This document shows, one piece after another, positions 22,139 to 22,467 of a stretch of 22,467 nucleotides of DNA. This DNA comes from Bryobacterales bacterium (GTDB lineage Bacteria; Acidobacteriota; Terriglobia; Bryobacterales; Bryobacteraceae). Every line of letters begins with the position of its first letter. Within the stretch, counting starts at the first letter, position 1. The notes under the pieces are model-generated. The model was not told where the DNA came from, ran no database searches, and saw only the letters and a program-made list of their open reading frames with translations. The stretch covers positions 971 to 23,437 of the forward strand of contig PKZC01000051.1 of the NCBI GenBank assembly GCA_003132905.1, in the 5' to 3' direction. A program made the position numbers and the translations under genes.

Positions 22139-22467
22139 TTCGCGATTTGTACGGGCTGTGCTTGCTCAAAACTCCGAAAGGTCGAGAAAGCCTATAGATT
22201 TTCGTGCCATCGCCATACTGTCGTGGGCATGGTCACAATTCTTTCCGTGCTCGTTTCCCTGGTCTCGTTCCGCATTCGCAGCCGCGTGTCCTTTCCGAAA
22301 ATCACATCTGCACATATTGATGGTGTAGTCCGGACAAGATGGGGATGGCGATAACACGCCCAGACCGCAGGATTGGTCGGCGCAATGGGGCATCTTCCTG
22401 AAGGGCCAGGTGAGTCCGTGCCCTGTTGTAATAGGCAGCATACGAAGCTAGCACTACTTTGGCAGAT
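22139..22467. other. Window end: repeat copy and unassigned sequence
   Basis: After the LysR stop come the right copy of the dispersed repeat (22162-22268) and about 200 bases in which no gene could be supported. Frames there are open for short distances but lack recognisable motifs. No clear terminator follows LysR. Confidence 0.55.
22162..22268 (-). repeat. Dispersed repeat, right copy (inverted relative to 7923-8030)
   Basis: This copy lies opposite in direction to the one after sqr. The two share roughly three quarters of their positions by eye, including an uninterrupted TCACAATTCTTTCCG and GTGGGCATG. It follows LysR directly and forms the right border of the cassette. Confidence 0.75.

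Noticed and set aside
1..22467. CRISPR arrays, tRNA or rRNA genes
   Set aside because: No regularly spaced short repeats, cloverleaf-like sequences or rRNA-like segments were noticed on either strand; this was by eye only.

Overview
The window looks like an accessory, catabolic part of an alphaproteobacterial chromosome or megaplasmid, probably of the Bradyrhizobium/Rhodopseudomonas type. This is inferred from the moderately high GC of most genes, a solitary Bug-type solute receptor, a type II sulfide:quinone oxidoreductase, CoA-dependent catabolic genes and many transposon scars. No rRNA, tRNA or CRISPR array was seen.

Layout. (1) 1-3215 is a mobile, foreign-looking segment. It holds a partial IS1-family transposase on the minus strand, a divergent small helix-turn-helix gene sharing a palindromic promoter with it, an AT-rich AAA ATPase with a PD-(D/E)xK-like C-terminus, two small unknown genes, and a frameshifted IS3-family transposase tail. 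(2) 3287-6292, plus strand: a crotonase-fold enzyme, an alpha/beta hydrolase and an acyl-CoA dehydrogenase, probably a CoA-thioester degradation set. (3) 6588-7835, plus strand: a type II sulfide:quinone oxidoreductase with its own leader and a palindromic operator candidate. (4) 8205-20883, minus strand: an ABC importer (ATPase, permease, substrate-binding protein), a UbiD-family prenyl-FMN decarboxylase, a two-subunit molybdenum enzyme of the pyrogallol transhydroxylase / resorcinol hydroxylase type, a small cysteine-containing protein, a fumarate-reductase-like flavoprotein, a D-2-hydroxyacid dehydrogenase-like protein and a Bug receptor. (5) 21230-22138, plus strand: a divergent LysR regulator.

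Working model (inference). The ABC importer, and perhaps the Bug receptor, bring in a hydroxylated aromatic acid. UbiD removes the carboxylate and the Mo/Fe-S enzyme adds or moves a ring hydroxyl. The flavoprotein and dehydrogenase may act on the resulting dearomatised or ring-opened product. LysR would sense the substrate. Possible precedents are gallate to pyrogallol to phloroglucinol, or a resorcylate to resorcinol to hydroxyhydroquinone. The substrate cannot be fixed from sequence. The small subunit has 16 Fe-S cysteines, enough for four clusters, whereas the classical transhydroxylase is known for three. This points toward a true redox hydroxylase.

The roughly 14-kb minus-strand cassette plus LysR lies between two inverted copies of a dispersed repeat of about 107 bp (7923-8030 and 22162-22268). 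Inside it are gene remnants: a duplicated Bug C-terminus at 16198-16372 and a short-chain dehydrogenase tail at 12116-12208. The cassette therefore appears to have been assembled and trimmed by rearrangement.
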